Source of the DNA: REEB95 sp963762425
GTDB lineage: Bacteria; Pseudomonadota; Alphaproteobacteria; ATCC43930; CGMCC-115725
Direction of reading: 5' to 3'
DNA: 64,000 nt
NCBI GenBank assembly: GCA_963762425.1
Contig: CAVXKY010000024.1
Span: 124,001-188,000, forward strand
The notes under the pieces were generated by a model, which was given only the letters and a program-made list of their open reading frames with translations, ran no database searches and was not told where the DNA came from. A program made the translations under genes and the position numbers. Shown one piece after another: positions 46,660 to 54,095 of the stretch (position 1 is the first letter of the stretch; each line of letters starts with the position of its first letter).

Positions 46660-47088
46660 ATGCCGCTGACCATCAACTTGAAGCCGCGCGAAAAGCTGAT
46701 CCTCAACGGCGTGGTGATCGAGAATTCCGGCCCGATGGCCAAAATTCTCATCCACACCAACGCCGCGTTGCTGCGCGAAAAAGACATGATCGCGGAGGAG
46801 AAGGCGACCACGCCGGCGAAGCGGATTTATTTCGCCATCCAGTGCCAATACCTGTTCGCCGGCAAGGCCGATCTGTTTTTCGCCAATATCGGCCAGCTGC
46901 TGAAGGACTATGTCCAAACCCGCCCCGAGGCCCAGGCGACGGTCGAGGAGCTGCGCCGCCATCTCGACGAAGACCAGTTCTACCGCGCGCTCAAGACCGC
47001 CAAGCTGCTGATCCAGGGCGAAGAGGGCTCGGGCGCGCCGTCCTCCGAGCAAGCGGCCGCGTCCCCCGGCCAGACCGGAAACCGCTAG
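46660..47088 (+). CDS. flbT: Flagellar biosynthesis repressor FlbT
   Basis: Post-transcriptional regulator that binds flagellin mRNA and links hook completion to flagellin translation in alphaproteobacteria. The 142 residues begin MPLTINLKPREKLILNGVVI and contain AKILIHTNAALLREKDMIAE, TPAKRIYFAIQCQYLF and YVQTRPEAQATVEELRRHLD, all typical of the family. The C-terminal tail of S, G, A and Q is probably disordered. It is divergent from sciP. No fliC or flaF lies in the window. Confidence 0.93.
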   Translation: MPLTINLKPREKLILNGVVIENSGPMAKILIHTNAALLREKDMIAEEKATTPAKRIYFAIQCQYLFAGKADLFFANIGQLLKDYVQTRPEAQATVEELRRHLDEDQFYRALKTAKLLIQGEEGSGAPSSEQAAASPGQTGNR

Positions 47089-47205
47089 TCATATCAAGCC
47101 GTTAAATTATTCGCGGCGGCGCTTGTAGCGGCCGCGCGCGCAGTATATGAATCGCGCCGCTTTGCCGGTCATTTAATGGTTGTTGGGTTGATGGGGTTGT
47201 AGGTC

Positions 47206-47622
47206 ATGCGGCCGATGCTTCCGCCCGATTATCGTCCGTCGGACGACGAGGAATTCATGAACGCGCAGCAGCTTGAATATTTCCGCCAGAAGCTGTTGCG
47301 CTGGCGGGCCGAGCTGCTGGCGGAATCCACCGGCACGTTGCAGAACCTGAAAGAGGTGAACCTGGCCGAGCCGGATATCACCGACCGCGCCACGCTCGAA
47401 ACCGACCGTTCGCTCGAACTCCGGACCCGCGACCGCGAGCGCAAGCTCATCTCCAAGATCGACGCCGCGCTCATGCGCATCGAGGACGGCAGCTACGGCT
47501 ATTGCGAGGAAACCGCCGAGCCGATCGGCCTGCGCCGGCTCGAGGCCCGGCCCATCGCCACGCTCTCGCTCGAGGCCCAGGAACGCCACGAGCGCATGGA
47601 ACGCACGCATCGGGACGAGTAG
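47206..47622 (+). CDS. dksA: DksA-family RNA polymerase-binding transcription factor, Cys-poor form
   Basis: Secondary-channel regulator acting with ppGpp. The 138 residues show YRPSDDEEFMNAQQLEYFRQ, the coiled-coil with LAESTGTLQNLKEVNLAEPD (acidic tip near DITDRA), and a C-terminal finger SYGYCEETAEPIGLRRLEAR then PIATLSLEAQE. Only one of the four zinc cysteines of E. coli DksA remains, as in other alphaproteobacterial DksA. Start 47206 or 47215. An R1 composite repeat begins right after the stop. Confidence 0.92.
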   Translation: MRPMLPPDYRPSDDEEFMNAQQLEYFRQKLLRWRAELLAESTGTLQNLKEVNLAEPDITDRATLETDRSLELRTRDRERKLISKIDAALMRIEDGSYGYCEETAEPIGLRRLEARPIATLSLEAQERHERMERTHRDE

Positions 47623-47623
47623 G

Positions 47624-47701
47624 GCGTAGCACAGCCGAGGGCTAATTTTTCTTGGCTTCGCACGTCAGGTGCTAAGCAGGGCCCGAGGCGTCGTGCGAAG
47701 C
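47624..47701. repeat. Composite R1 + nested B palindrome, reverse orientation
   Basis: GCGTAGCACAGCCGAGGGCT...GGGCCCGAGGCGTCGTGCGA, enclosing GGCTTCGCACGTCAGGTGCT. It is the inverse of the composite at 45127-45206 and starts two bases after the dksA stop. Confidence 0.75.
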
Positions 47702-47773
47702 CAAACTAAACAATTCCGACTCGTGATCTTTTCAGCTGCCACATGCGCGGCCTGTGCTAGGGCCTTTTGATTA

Positions 47774-47824
47774 GCTTCGCACGACGCCTCGGGCCCGAAG
47801 GTTTGGCCCTCGGCTGTGCTACGC
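47774..47824. repeat. R1 palindromic repeat
   Basis: GCTTCGCACGACGCCTCGGG...GGCCCTCGGCTGTGCTACGC, full 51-base copy between dksA and cckA, six bases before the CtrA box. Confidence 0.75.
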
Positions 47825-47829
47825 GGGTC

Positions 47830-47844
47830 TTAACCTTTCATTAA
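47830..47844 (+). promoter_or_regulatory. CtrA binding box upstream of cckA
   Basis: TTAACCTTTCATTAA, an exact TTAA-N7-TTAA match with TTAACC halves, 120 bases ahead of the cckA start. It suggests that CtrA regulates the kinase that feeds it. Confidence 0.7.
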
Positions 47845-47963
47845 CCTTGTTCCGGCGAAGCTCGGCTCCGGCGATTCGACTCGGCCCCGGGAGAACCTGC
47901 CTTGAAGCGATGCTTCGACCGCAGCGCGCACTCACGCACGCGCGGCGGTTGTGATAAAATTCC

Positions 47964-50566
47964 ATGGTGATGGATTTGCCTTACGGCGGCGACGGCGCGA
48001 AACGCAAAGCCGCGTCCCGCGCGCCGTCGCCCGCCAGCGCGCATGCCCGCGCCGCCGCGTCCGCCGACGATGCGGTGGCGGGCGGCGTGGCGGGATGGAT
48101 GCGCGCGTTGGGCGCCCTCTCGGTGGCGTTCTCATTGGGCGCGGTGACGGCGACCGGGCTGATCCTGTTCCATGTCTCCGATGCCGCCTGGCTGTTGCGC
48201 CCGGCGGCGGTGGTGCTGGCCACCTTGGCGCTGGGCGCGGGCGCCGCCAGCGTGGTGGCGCGGCAGATGCACGCGCTCCTGTCCAAGCGCATCGATCTGA
48301 TGAGCCAGGCGCTCGAGGCCTCTTCCACCGCGCATCTGATCCTGACGCCGTCGGGCGGCATGGCCTATGCCAACGCCGCCTTCTACCGCTTTTTCTCGGG
48401 CTTCACCGGCTCGCCGCTTGCGGCGCTGGTCACCCGCAACGAATCCCAGGGCAGCGCCGCCACCGATTTCGCCCGGCTCAAGGAAGAGGCGCAACGCACC
48501 GGCCGCGCCGCCAGCCTGGTCGCGATGCGGCGTCCCGAGGAGGGTATTTCCTGGTTCAATCTCTCGGTCTCGCCCTTGGCCGGCCGCACCGGGTTCACGC
48601 TGTGGAGCTTCGAGGACGTGACCTCGCGCCACGACATGGAGCAGATGCTGCGCGACGAGCGCATGAAGCTCGCCGACTTTCTCGACAACGCGCCGGTCGG
48701 GCTTCTATTCCGTCGACCAGACCGGCCGATTGCTGTTCGTCAACGAGGCGCTCGCGTCCTGGCTGGGCGCGCAGCCGCAACAGTTGGTCGAAAGCGGCGC
48801 GCGTCTGACCGATTTTCTCGAAACCCCGGCGCCCCCGGGCAGCCCGCCGCACGCGCCCTTCGAGGGTGGCGAGACCCGCGGCGAGGTGACGCTGAAGGGC
48901 CGCCAGGGGCGGCTCATCCACGCCCTTATCACCCAGAGCGTGGTGCGCGACGGCGAGCGTCTGCGCACCCGCTCGGTGGTCCGGGACCTGACGCCCGAGC
49001 GCGAATGGGAGGAACAGCTGAGGCTCTCGCGCCAGCGCTTCCGCCGCTTCTTCGCCAACGCGCCGGTGGGCATCGCGCTGATGGACCGCGAGGGGCATAT
49101 CGAGGAAGCCAACGAGGCGCTGTGCAGCCTGGTCGGGCTCGAGCCGTCGGAAATCATCGGCAAGCCGCTCCTCGGGCTTCCTCCATGCCGAGGACCAGGG
49201 CGCGGCCTGGGCCGGGCTCAAGGCGGCCTCCCAAGGCAAGAGCATGCCCGATCCGGTCGAGGTGCGCCTCCAAGGCACGCGCGCCAAATCGGCGGCGCTG
49301 TTCATCAGCCGGCTGGGCGGCGAGATCTCCGGCGGCGAGGAAAGCGAGGCCGGGTTCATCCTGCACTTCATCGACACCACCGAGCAGAAGAGCCTCCAGG
49401 CGCAATTCTCCCAATCGCAGAAGATGCAGGCGGTGGGCCAGCTCGCCGGCGGCGTGGCGCACGATTTCAACAATCTGCTCACCGCCATGATCGGCTTCTG
49501 CGATCTCTTGCTGCTGCGCTTCCGGCCGGGCGACCCGTCCTTCGCCGACATCATGCAGATCAAGCAGAACGCCAACCGCGCCGCCAATCTGGTCCGCCAA
49601 TTGCTGGCCTTCTCGCGCCAGCAGGCCTTGCAGCCGCGCATCCTCGCCGTCACCGACGTGCTGGCGGAACTCTCGCATTTGCTGCGCCGGCTCATCGGCG
49701 AGAACATCGAATTGAAAGTGGTGCATGGCCGCGAGCTGTGGCTGGTGAAGGTCGACCAGGGGCAGCTCGAACAGGTCATCATCAACCTGGCGGTGAACGC
49801 GCGCGACGCCATGGCGCAGGGCGGGACATTGACCATCAAGACCGCCAACATCGCCAGCGACAGCGAAACCAGGCGCGGCCACGAGATCATGCCGCCCGGC
49901 GATTACGTGCTGATCGAGGTGACCGATACCGGCATCGGCATTCCCAAGGAGAACCAGGCGCGCATATTCGAGCCGTTCTTCTCGACCAAGGAAGTGGGCT
50001 CGGGCACGGGCTTAGGCCTCTCCACCGTCTACGGCATCGTCAAGCAGACCGACGGCTTCGTCTTCGTCGACAGCGAGCCGGGCAACGGCACCAAATTCTC
50101 GATCTTCCTGCCGCGCCACGCCGGCGCGCGGATAGCGGAACCGGCGCGTCCGGATCTGTCCGAGGCGGGCGGGCTCCGGGATTTGAGCGGCTCGGGCACC
50201 GTCCTCTTGGTCGAGGACGAGGATCCGGTCCGCCTCTTCTCGGCGCGCGCCTTGAAGAACAAGGGCTATCAGGTGATCGAGGCCAAGAGCGGCGAGCAGG
50301 CGCTCGAGATCATGGCCAAGGGCGACCACCGCATCGATCTGGTGGTGACCGACGTGGTCATGCCCAAGCTCGACGGGCCGGGGCTGGTGCAGGCCTTGCG
50401 CCGGACCCATCCGGACATGAAGGTGATCTTCATCTCGGGCTATACCGAGGACAGTTTCAGGAAACGGCTGGGCGACGAGCGCGACATCCATTTCCTGCCC
50501 AAGCCCTTCTCCTTGAAGCAATTGGCCGGCAAGGTGAAAGAGGTGATGCAGAGAGAAACGGTTTAA
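47964..50566 (+). pseudogene. cckA: Hybrid histidine kinase CckA, frameshifted twice
   Basis: Top kinase/phosphatase of the CckA-ChpT-CtrA relay. Two membrane segments (about residues 35-58 and 65-85) precede PAS regions. The frame breaks near 48703 and near 49181, each one extra base; corrected, VGFYSVDQTGRLLFVNEALA and GFLHAEDQGAAWAGLKAA are restored. The rest shows the H-box GGVAHDFNNLLTAMIG (autophosphorylated His), N-box INLAVNARDAMAQGG, G-boxes DTGIGIPKENQARIFEPFF and GTGLGLSTVYGIVKQTDG, and a C-terminal receiver with VLLVEDEDPVRLFSARAL and DLVVTDVVMPKLDG. Likely intact in the organism. Confidence 0.9.
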
Positions 50567-50630
50567 CCAAGTCCAATGCGGTTAGTGTCTTGAACTGAAG
50601 CTGGCATAGGCCGCCTAGCGCCCTACATCC

Positions 50631-50729
50631 CCTCATCCCGAGCTTGTCGAGGGACGACAGACTCAGGATGAGGAGGCGTTGTTGATGGCATTAAGAAAAC
50701 CGCCTCACCCTGAGCTTGTCGAAGGGCGC
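50631..50729. repeat. Pair of CCTGAGCTTGTCGAAGGGC-type repeats
   Basis: CCTCATCCCGAGCTTGTCGA (50631-50650) and CTCACCCTGAGCTTGTCGAA (50704-50723) flank GACTCAGGATGAGGAGG and a GGCATTAAGAAAACCGCCTC unit that recurs inverted at 40131-40151. The gap 50567-50819 has no gene. Confidence 0.6.
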
Positions 50730-50819
50730 AAAACCTATATCCAGGACTCAAGATAAGTCGCTTCCTCAATGCCGATCGTTTTACGTAACGCGTAGACAAA
50801 ACCTTTGAAGGGGGAAATT

Positions 50820-51191
50820 ATGACTTTCGCCTATTGGATGATCCTGGTGGCGGCGCTCCTGCCTTACGCCACGGTTCGTCTGGCCAGAAACGGCGTCCGG
50901 ATCGACAACCGCGCGCCACGGCCGAGCGCGGAAAAATTGAAGGGCTGGCGCAAACGCGCCGATTGGGCGCACCGCAATCATTTCGAGGCCTTTGCGCCGT
51001 TCGCGGCGGCGGTGATCGTGGCCGAGCTCGCCCATGCGCCCCAGAACCGCATCGACCTTCTGGCCGGCGCCTTCATCCTGTTGCGGCTCGCCTTCACCGC
51101 CCTCTATATCGCCGATAAGCCGGCGGGGCGCTCGGTCGTGTTCGGGCTGGGCCTTCTCTGCGTGGTGGCGCTGTTCGTCATTGCCGCGTAA
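50820..51191 (+). CDS. MAPEG-family membrane protein
   Basis: A 123-residue MAPEG protein with four hydrophobic segments (residues about 5-20, 58-76, 80-95, 103-121). The signature lies in WRKRADWAHRNHFEAFAPFA, with R-x2-R-A...N-x2-E residues that bind glutathione-type substrates in characterised members. GGGGG precedes ATG 50820. Substrate unknown; bacterial members are often glutathione transferase-like. It stands alone on the plus strand. Confidence 0.85.
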   Translation: MTFAYWMILVAALLPYATVRLARNGVRIDNRAPRPSAEKLKGWRKRADWAHRNHFEAFAPFAAAVIVAELAHAPQNRIDLLAGAFILLRLAFTALYIADKPAGRSVVFGLGLLCVVALFVIAA

Positions 51192-51236
51192 ACCGGGCCG
51201 CGTAAGGGCGCGTTGAGAATCCTTCTCACCCGGTTT

Positions 51237-51250
51237 TTGATCTAAATCAA
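51237..51250. promoter_or_regulatory. FNR/FixK-type binding site
   Basis: TTGATCTAAATCAA is a perfect TTGAT-N4-ATCAA dyad, 49 bases before the start of a 37-residue membrane protein. A match this exact is rare by chance and points to low-oxygen control. Confidence 0.65.
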
Positions 51251-51299
51251 TGCGCGCGCCGCGTGAATCGCGAAGGCTGATTTCCATAAGGAGGTGGCC

Positions 51300-51413
51300 A
51301 TGTCGGGCAATGGCACCATCTCTAATTGGGTCGTCGGAATCGCGGCCTTCACGCTCTTTTGGGCGATTGGAGCGGTGCTTCTTGTGGTCGTATTGCTGAT
51401 GCCCGTGAATTGA
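51300..51413 (+). CDS. 37-residue single-pass membrane protein, probably low-oxygen induced
   Basis: From ATG 51300 with an ideal AAGGAGG ribosome site. The peptide is MSGNGTISNWVVGIAAFTLF followed by WAIGAVLLVVVLLMPVN, one transmembrane helix with a short polar N-terminus. It lies behind the FNR-type box at 51237. Small membrane proteins of this size often belong to respiratory oxidases (CydX, CcoQ types), but the sequence does not match one I recognise. It is too short for most gene finders. Confidence 0.65.
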   Translation: MSGNGTISNWVVGIAAFTLFWAIGAVLLVVVLLMPVN

Positions 51414-51503
51414 TCGGCCCGCCGATAATTTAGCCAAAAATACCAGCGTGGAATCCGCGCCGTGGCGCTGTTCGGCGCATGCGCCTGCGGCTATTCTCGG
51501 CCG

Positions 51504-51782
51504 ATGGAAATGAGATTATTGCCGCCCGTCCTCGCCGCTTCCGCCCTGCTGGTCTTGGCCGTCTTGCCCGCCTGCGCCCAAACGCCGGCGGCGAAGCCGG
51601 TAATCGTGGGGAACGACGAGAAAGGCGGGGTGATCCGCAACCTGCCGGCGGGCGCCAGCCAGGAAGACATCGAAACCCGGGCCGCCGATTATTGCCTGCA
51701 TTACGCGCTCGATTACCGCCTCGCCGACCCCGACCCCAAGACCGGCGCCGTCAGCTTCGATTGCGTTTTGCCCAACGATTAG
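51504..51782 (+). CDS. Small exported protein, unknown
   Basis: A 92-residue protein from ATG 51504 (51510 also possible). The signal peptide has a hydrophobic core PVLAASALLVLAVLP with cleavage likely at ACAQ. The mature part contains NDEKGGVIRNLPAGASQEDI and a two-cysteine C-terminal section (DYCLHYALDYRL, FDCVLPND) that could form a disulfide. Not recognised. Confidence 0.55.
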   Translation: MEMRLLPPVLAASALLVLAVLPACAQTPAAKPVIVGNDEKGGVIRNLPAGASQEDIETRAADYCLHYALDYRLADPDPKTGAVSFDCVLPND

Positions 51783-51910
51783 ATCAGGGACCGATCCAGG
51801 GCCGGACCAGGCAGGACCGGGGTGGGATAATTTAACTTCGGCCCTATCGCCCGCCGCCAGATAACGCCGAGAATCGTTGAAAATAAAGGACTTAGCTTAT
51901 GTTTCACGGG

Positions 51911-51925
51911 GAACAAAAATGGAAC
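51911..51925. promoter_or_regulatory. LexA-type SOS box (GAAC-N7-GAAC)
   Basis: GAACAAAAATGGAAC equals GTTC-N7-GTTC on the other strand, the alphaproteobacterial LexA consensus, with no mismatch. It sits in the gene-free stretch 51783-52084, ahead of an AT-rich accessory block and 4.7 kb upstream of recA. No credible gene starts directly after it. A 15-codon frame (ATG 51920) overlaps it. Confidence 0.5.
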
Positions 51926-52084
51926 TTATATCTTTGAATGAACCGGGAACGAATCGCAAGCATTGATTATATCTAACGGACTTGGGCTACCTAAGTCATT
52001 GAATTAGTTATTTGATTTAGAGTGATATTAAACTCGCGGGCTATGCGCGAGCGAGTTGGGTTAGTTTCAAATCACTCGAGATGA

Positions 52085-52718
52085 TTAGGGCTGGCGAGGC
52101 GGTTTTGGACGCGCTTGCGAACTGGCCGAGACTCGCGCCGTCTTGGTTTTTGCTTTCTGCTGCTCGGAATGTTTATACCGCCATGGAGCTTGCAAGGAAG
52201 CGCGGACTAAAGCGCCCTCATCTTCTGTCGCCCCATGTGACGGCGTATAGATGCAAAATGATTTTTTCTAAATCCGCCGTCATCTCGTCGAGACTAGTTG
52301 GGGGAAATAGAAAATTTATTGATTGCTGCTGGCGTCTTTGCTTTGATGGCATTGGTTACGATTGCTTCTCCTCCGCCACTGAGATCGCGCCGTAATGAAG
52401 AGTATCATTACGCACCATTTATAATTCCAAGTTGTTGGAAAACATTTTCCAGTTCGGCGCAATCTTCGGATGGAGCATTAGTGTGTCGGCAAGTTGCTTG
52501 ATGAGTGTCATTGCTTCATGAACGCGGACGCGCGGGAACAATGACGCGGGCTATATGGTACTGGGTTTTGGCGTAGTGCCAGAGGGTCAGTGCATGGCAA
52601 TTTCGACTTTCGCAAACACATGAACGAAACGCCCAAGCGCTTCCTCATAATCCTTCTGTCTCTTTTTCCCTTCGGGAGTTTCTGCCGCTGTCGGTGGCCT
52701 GTTGATAATTCCCACCAT
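52085..52718 (-). pseudogene. Decayed conserved protein with an R-N-x3-H motif (HEPN-like)
   Basis: Reading the minus strand from ATG 52718 (GAGG site ahead) and following similarity across frames gives a protein of about 210 residues: KDYEEALGRFVHVFAKVEIA, LTLWHYAKTQYHIARV, FPRVRVHEAMTLIKQLAD, VFQQLGIIN, VRNDTLHYGA, TNAIKAKTPAAINKFSISP, SLDEMTADLEKIILHLY, and a basic tail to TAA 52087-52085. At least five frame changes or stops interrupt it. RNDTLH resembles the R-x4-H motif of HEPN RNases. The family name is not known to me. Plus-strand frames here are shadows of this gene. Confidence 0.55.
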
Positions 52719-52785
52719 CTAATTCCTCTTTGTGTCTAGGAGATCATCGCGCATGGAAGATAGTTGGATAATTTGGAGTGACCAT

Positions 52786-53067
52786 CTATTCCGCATCGCC
52801 CGATAATGAATTACGCGCGGCACCAACAATCCAATCAACTCGCGCCGGATCGCTTTTGCAGCGCTAGCGTCTGGGAGCTTATATCGCAGTCCGCTAGTTA
52901 CATGGTGTATTCTGGAATTCAGTTGCTTGCGAAAAATCCTGTAACAATTTTGCGGGATCAGGCCAGCGCTTCGCTTCATAAGCAACGAGCCTCGCCACGA
53001 CATCGCGTATTGCCAGCACACGAGCCATAAGCAGCGCGATTGTTTCGCGCGCATCTTTATCTTCCAT
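52786..53067 (-). pseudogene. Small helical protein, frameshifted, unknown
   Basis: From ATG 53067, with GGGGAG upstream: MEDKDARETIALLMARVLAI, RDVVARLVAYEAKRWPDPAK and LLQDFS, then a frame change near 52915, SRIHHVTSGLRYKLPDASAA then KAIRRE, and another near 52833, DWIVGAARNSLSGDAE to TAG 52788-52786. Corrected length is about 93 residues. It lies upstream of the HEPN-like pseudogene on the same strand, so the two may have formed an operon. Confidence 0.5.
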
Positions 53068-53172
53068 GGGAATAGCTCCCCTAGGTTACTTGGCAGTTCC
53101 TAGGATACAGCGAGACGGGGCCGGGTGCGAATCCGGCCCCGTTGTGCTAATCTCTCGGAAACGGAGGGTATG

Positions 53173-53436
53173 ATGCCAAAATTTCTCGTACTCGTCGGTG
53201 TCTTGATTTTTGCTTTGGCCCCAGTGCCCAGCGCCCTAGCGCAAAGCGGAGATTGCACCGCTCCAGCGATACAAACGCCGGGACAATCCCAAACACAGGC
53301 TTGCTACCGAGATGGAACAAAGGTGAGCCAACAAAACGTATGCTCCTGCACAACTTACAGCGGCTCAGTCTGTTCGGGTCCATGCAACTATTCCGGCCAA
53401 CCGCAAGGTTGCTATTGTAATCAACATCCTAACTAG
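53173..53436 (+). CDS. Secreted eight-cysteine mini-protein, unknown
   Basis: An 87-residue precursor. The signal peptide is clear (FLVLVGVLIFALAPVPSALA, cleavage before QSGDC). The mature peptide of about 64 residues holds eight cysteines, the last six as VCSC, VCSGPC and GCYC, enough for four disulfides. ATG 53173 is four bases after GGAGGG; ATG 53170 is too close. Its low charge and N/Q/S/G-rich sequence do not match a bacteriocin class I recognise. Neighbours are accessory genes. Confidence 0.6.
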   Translation: MPKFLVLVGVLIFALAPVPSALAQSGDCTAPAIQTPGQSQTQACYRDGTKVSQQNVCSCTTYSGSVCSGPCNYSGQPQGCYCNQHPN

Positions 53437-53447
53437 GTGCGAAACGC

Positions 53448-53603
53448 ATGAGCGAATCAGAAGACCAATATAGCCCCGAAGAAACCGCGCAGCGCATGGC
53501 GCTGGCGATAAAGCGTTCCTTCACTATGACGCATGAGCCGCAGGGGCGAAAGAAAAAGAAACCGGGTAGGCCGCGCAAGCGCAAGTTGAAGCCGCGCCGC
53601 TAG
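53448..53603 (+). CDS. 51-residue basic protein with AT-hook-like motif
   Basis: From ATG 53448, 11 bases after the eight-cysteine gene: SESEDQYSPEETAQRMALAI then KRSFTM, and a basic tail GRKKKKPGRPRKRKLKPRR. GRPRK matches the AT-hook core that inserts in AT-rich minor grooves. Small proteins of this build are common in alphaproteobacterial accessory regions; function is unknown. Confidence 0.55.
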   Translation: MSESEDQYSPEETAQRMALAIKRSFTMTHEPQGRKKKKPGRPRKRKLKPRR

Positions 53604-53675
53604 GCGGTTTCCTTAGTTAAGAAATCTTTAGGATTTCAAAGATAGGTTCGGGGGAACCCAAAGCCCGAGAACCCA

Positions 53676-53942
53676 ATGTCCCTCTATCGCTATTATTTCT
53701 TTGATGCGGCTGACCACCTCAAGGGTGGCCGCTGCGCCGAATGCTTCAATGACCAAGTGGCCATCGCCAAAGGGGAGGTGCTTCTTTTGAAAGAGCGAGA
53801 AGCCGTCGCCGTTGAGATTTGGCAAGAAGAAAAATTCATCGGCGGTGAAAGACGTGACGGCGTGCCCTATGTCACGTCCAGAACATCGGATGTTGCACTC
53901 CGCAGCCATCCGATGTTTTCTCTCGATAAAAAGGCGTCCTAA
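53676..53942 (+). CDS. Small protein, possibly DUF6894-like
   Basis: An 88-residue protein from ATG 53676: MSLYRYYFFDAADHLKGGRC, AKGEVLLLKEREAVAVEIWQ. The YRYYFFD opening and the acidic/aromatic pattern recall the DUF6894 type of small alphaproteobacterial proteins, but the similarity is loose. It is the last gene before the IS3-type element. Confidence 0.5.
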   Translation: MSLYRYYFFDAADHLKGGRCAECFNDQVAIAKGEVLLLKEREAVAVEIWQEEKFIGGERRDGVPYVTSRTSDVALRSHPMFSLDKKAS

Positions 53943-54095
53943 GCTACTTTCCGAGATGTCTCGCTAACACACTGGATTAGGTGTAAGTTGCTCTCATCGT
54001 CAGTGCGGATTCTTGGCGCTGACGGCTGAGAGATAGAAGAATTGTCCCTTTAGAGGACGCGCGCTCCCGCCCATTGAAGCGAGAGTGCAGCCATG

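Noticed and set aside
44480..47824. CRISPR array
   Set aside because: The repeats are dispersed singly between genes, palindromic, of variable spacing and without spacers of constant length; no cas genes are present.
52081..52501. Plus-strand small genes at 52081-52395 and 52298-52501
   Set aside because: The minus strand holds a decayed conserved protein across the same bases, with motifs in consecutive order; the plus frames have none.
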